Part shown: positions 4,253 to 6,046 of the stretch, piece by piece
Position numbering within the stretch: position 1 is the first letter of the stretch
Layout of the letters: each line of letters begins with the position of its first letter
Assembly (NCBI GenBank): GCA_031288885.1
Contig: JAITQP010000097.1
Coordinates: 1-6,046, forward strand
Source of the DNA: Prevotellaceae bacterium
Lineage (GTDB): Bacteria; Bacteroidota; Bacteroidia; Bacteroidales; UBA932
DNA length: 6,046 nt
Direction of reading: 5' to 3'
The notes under the pieces: model-generated
The model's input: the letters and a program-made list of their open reading frames with translations, nothing else
The model's database searches: none
What the model was told of the DNA's origin: nothing
Made by a program: the position numbers and the translations under genes

Positions 4253-5869
4253 ATGAATAAGCCTGATAAGAAAACACAGCAGAAGGCGTTTAACGACTTT
4301 ATCCGTGCCATAGGCTCGGAAATAGAGCAGGCACAGGTAAAGCTCATTTCCGCAGCCAACGTACAAATGCTGCTGCACTACTGGAAAATAGGACATTTTA
4401 TTTTGTTCAACCAAAAAAGGTTAGGCTGGGGCGGCAAAGTCATTGACAAAATATCGAAAGGCATTCGGGACAAGTATCCCGAAAAGAAAGGCTATTCGTC
4501 CAGAAACCTTACTTACATGTGCCAATTTGCCAAGCATTATCCTTTAGATATTATTAACCAGCTAATTGCTGCCGACAAAGAGCTGGAAACACCCACCATC
4601 GCAAAAGTGCTTTCAACAGCAAAGATTTTGAATGATTATGAAATTGGGCAGGAGCCTCCTGCCCAAATACAAATGGCTAATTCTGAGGAAGATATAATTA
4701 CGCAGGAACCTCCTGCGCAAATTCAAACAGCTAATTCAGAGGATGTTATAATTACGCAGCAAGTTGCTGCGCAAATTCAAACAGCTAATTCAGAGGATGT
4801 TATAATTGGGCAACAAGCTGTTGCCCAAATTCAAATCACTAATTCTGAGGAAGATATAATTACGCAACAAGCTGTTGCGCAGATTCAAATCGCTAATTCT
4901 GAGGAAGATATAATTACACAAGAGCCTCTTGCGCAAATTCAAACAGCTAATTCAGAAGATGTTGTAATTGGGCAGCAACCTGCTGCCCAAATTCAAACAG
5001 TTAATTCAGAGGATTTTGTAATTGGGCAACAAGCTGTTGCCCAAATTCAAAATATTCCGGAAATGCTAACAGCAATTACGCAACAACCTGTTGCGCAAAT
5101 TGAACAAATATTCGCCGATTCGCCGATTTCCAAAATCAACTGGGCGTCTCATGTTGTTTTAATGAACAGCAAGCTACCCTTGGGAGTGCGGTATTGGTAC
5201 ATGAAGCAGGCCGTTGAATTTGGGTGGAGCCGAAATATTCTTGATTTGCAAATTGCCAGCGGCTTATTCCAACGACAAATCAAAAAGCGGAAGGTAAACA
5301 ACTTCACGGCCACGCTCCCCAAGCCGCAAAGCGATTTGGCCGGCTACCTGCTGAAAGACCCCTACATTTTTGACCTTGCAGGGGTCAAAGAGCGCATGGA
5401 CGAGCGGGATGTGGAAGACCAGCTGGTAACCCATGTTACCAAATACCTTTTGGAAATGGGAACAGGATTTGCATTTGTTGCCCGCCAGAAGCACTTTCAA
5501 GTTGGCAACAACGACTTTTACGCCGACTTGATACTGTACAATATCAAGCTCCACGCCTACGTTGTTGTGGAGCTAAAGGCCACGCCCTTTAGACCGGAGT
5601 ACGCCGGACAGCTGAACTTTTACGTCAACGTGGTAAACGATACGCTGAGAGGCGAGCATGACAATAAGACTATCGGGCTGCTGCTTTGCAGGGGAAAAGA
5701 TGAGGTTGTGGCCAAGTACGCGCTGGAGGGCTACAACCAGCCTATCGGCGTGAGCGACTACCAGCTGAGTAAGGCTATCCCCGACGAGCTGAAGTCGGCG
5801 CTGCCTACCATTGAGGAGGTAGAGCAGGAGCTAACCCTTCTTTTGGAGCAAAAAAAGCATAAGGCGTAA
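4253..5869 (+). CDS. DUF1016/YhcG-type PD-(D/E)XK nuclease with internal 18-aa repeats
   Basis: Predicted nuclease of the DUF1016 (YhcG, COG4804) family, often found in accessory or restriction-linked regions; its biological target is not established to my knowledge. Residues 13-97 form the N-terminal domain with the typical YWKIGHFI, GWGGKVIDKIS and GYSSRNLTYM blocks. Residues 133-283 are tandem 18-residue repeats of the type QQAVAQIQTANSEDVIIG. From INWASHVVLM (295-304) the C-terminal part begins, with GWSRNILDLQI (324-334) and a nuclease core at about 385-500: Asp425 in YADLILYN and Glu440-X-Lys442 in VVVELKATPF form the D-(14)-E-X-K signature, followed by YAGQLNFYVNVVND. Usual members are about 340-380 residues; the excess is almost all repeat. 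The family normally has one 'QQxVAQIxW' segment before the C-terminal domain, so the repeats look like an expansion of it. All catalytic residues are intact. No partner methylase or restriction subunit lies in the window. Confidence 0.93.
   Translation: MNKPDKKTQQKAFNDFIRAIGSEIEQAQVKLISAANVQMLLHYWKIGHFILFNQKRLGWGGKVIDKISKGIRDKYPEKKGYSSRNLTYMCQFAKHYPLDIINQLIAADKELETPTIAKVLSTAKILNDYEIGQEPPAQIQMANSEEDIITQEPPAQIQTANSEDVIITQQVAAQIQTANSEDVIIGQQAVAQIQITNSEEDIITQQAVAQIQIANSEEDIITQEPLAQIQTANSEDVVIGQQPAAQIQTVNSEDFVIGQQAVAQIQNIPEMLTAITQQPVAQIEQIFADSPISKINWASHVVLMNSKLPLGVRYWYMKQAVEFGWSRNILDLQIASGLFQRQIKKRKVNNFTATLPKPQSDLAGYLLKDPYIFDLAGVKERMDERDVEDQLVTHVTKYLLEMGTGFAFVARQKHFQVGNNDFYADLILYNIKLHAYVVVELKATPFRPEYAGQLNFYVNVVNDTLRGEHDNKTIGLLLCRGKDEVVAKYALEGYNQPIGVSDYQLSKAIPDELKSALPTIEEVEQELTLLLEQKKHKA
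4646..5095 (+). repeat. Nine 54-bp in-frame repeats, each with a covarying palindrome
   Basis: Palindromes occur at exactly 54-bp steps. Second-base positions are 4647, 4701, 4755, 4809, 4863, 4917, 4971, 5025 and 5079. Each has arms of 7-8 bases around a three-base centre. Copies 4 and 8 have GGGCAACA/TGTTGCCC, copy 1 GGGCAGGA/TCCTGCCC, copy 7 GGGCAGCA/TGCTGCCC, copy 2 CGCAGGA/TCCTGCG, copy 3 CGCAGCA/TGCTGCG, and copies 5 and 9 CGCAACA/TGTTGCG. Copy 6 has CACAAGA/TCTTGCG with one mismatch. Flanking TT/AA would lengthen the GGG-type stems to ten pairs. The parts between encode IQTANSEDVII or IQIANSEEDII; after copy 8 this part is diverged. All copies stay in frame. Confidence 0.95.
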
Positions 5870-5878
5870 ACGGATGCG

Positions 5879-5902
5879 CTGACATTTACCCTGACATTTC
5901 CC
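5879..5902. repeat. Short 12-bp tandem duplication
   Basis: CTGACATTTACC (5879-5890) is followed directly by CTGACATTTCCC (5891-5902), identical at 11 of 12 bases. It lies in the 66-base gap between the nuclease stop and the stop of the converging gene. No terminator hairpin is evident in this gap, although a 10-bp palindrome (TTAGCGCTAA, 5930-5939) overlaps the stop of the converging gene. Confidence 0.6.
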
Positions 5903-5935
5903 TTGGTAGAGCAAATAATACTCCTTTCGTTAGCG

Positions 5936-6046
5936 CTAAACTCTAACCACTAAAATTCGCGTTGTTTTCTCCGTTACGCGGTAGCGGTTGTCTATGCGCT
6001 GCCCCACTACCCATGCTATATCGCCGTTGGCGGAGCAGAGGAGGAG
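5936..6046 (-). CDS. tilS: C-terminus of probable tRNA(Ile)-lysidine synthetase TilS (partial)
   Basis: The last 36 codons of a minus-strand gene that runs off the right edge, ending at TAG (5936-5938). The visible part includes NGDIAWVVGQRIDNRYRVTEKT and then TRILVVRV. The pattern 'hhWhhGxRID-R-(F/Y)-(K/R)-hT--T' is what I remember for the C-terminal domain of TilS, the ATP-dependent enzyme that converts C34 of the AUA-reading tRNA-Ile to lysidine. The catalytic N-terminal SGGxDS domain would lie outside the window, so this rests on a short stretch. It converges on the nuclease gene with 66 bases between the stops. If right, it is a third tRNA-modification gene here. Confidence 0.6.
   Translation of the reverse strand, partial: LLLCSANGDIAWVVGQRIDNRYRVTEKTTRILVVRV

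Noticed and set aside
4646..5095. CRISPR array
   Set aside because: The regular palindromic repeats recall CRISPR, but the parts between are themselves repeats, every unit is in frame within a conserved protein, and no cas gene is present.

Overview
The window looks like a piece of a Bacteroidota chromosome, probably order Bacteroidales. The evidence is the closeness of QueA and the short TruB to Bacteroidales versions, the lack of clear Shine-Dalgarno sequences, and several upstream boxes that fit the Bacteroidota promoter pattern TAnnTTTG. The assignment rests on remembered family sequences and was not tested by a search.

Left part (1-2209, + strand): an AT-rich leader with a promoter match and a hairpin, then a secreted GH19 chitinase-like lipoprotein with an unusual TTG start. 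Close behind follow a conserved protein of unknown function (238 aa) and a 70-residue TPR-like protein. The last two look like a co-transcribed pair. Two GC-rich dyads fill the 41 bases where this block meets the next one head-on.

Middle part (2251-4163, - strand): truB followed by queA, two tRNA-modification genes (pseudouridine 55 and queuosine). A truB -7 box lies in the divergent region upstream and overlaps a perfect 9-bp inverted repeat.

Right part (4188-6046): a well-formed promoter drives a 538-residue DUF1016/YhcG-type PD-(D/E)XK nuclease. The end of a converging gene follows, probably tilS (tRNA-Ile lysidine synthetase), cut by the window edge.

The most striking signal is inside the nuclease gene. 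Nine copies of a 54-bp (18-aa) unit lie at exactly 54-bp spacing, and each carries a short palindrome. The palindromes differ between copies, but the two arms change together: all four combinations of two variable base pairs occur and all remain paired, even where this changes the amino acid. The repeat resembles the conserved 'QQxVAQI' segment that precedes the nuclease domain in this family, so it may be an expansion of that segment under palindrome-preserving selection or palindrome-correcting mutation.
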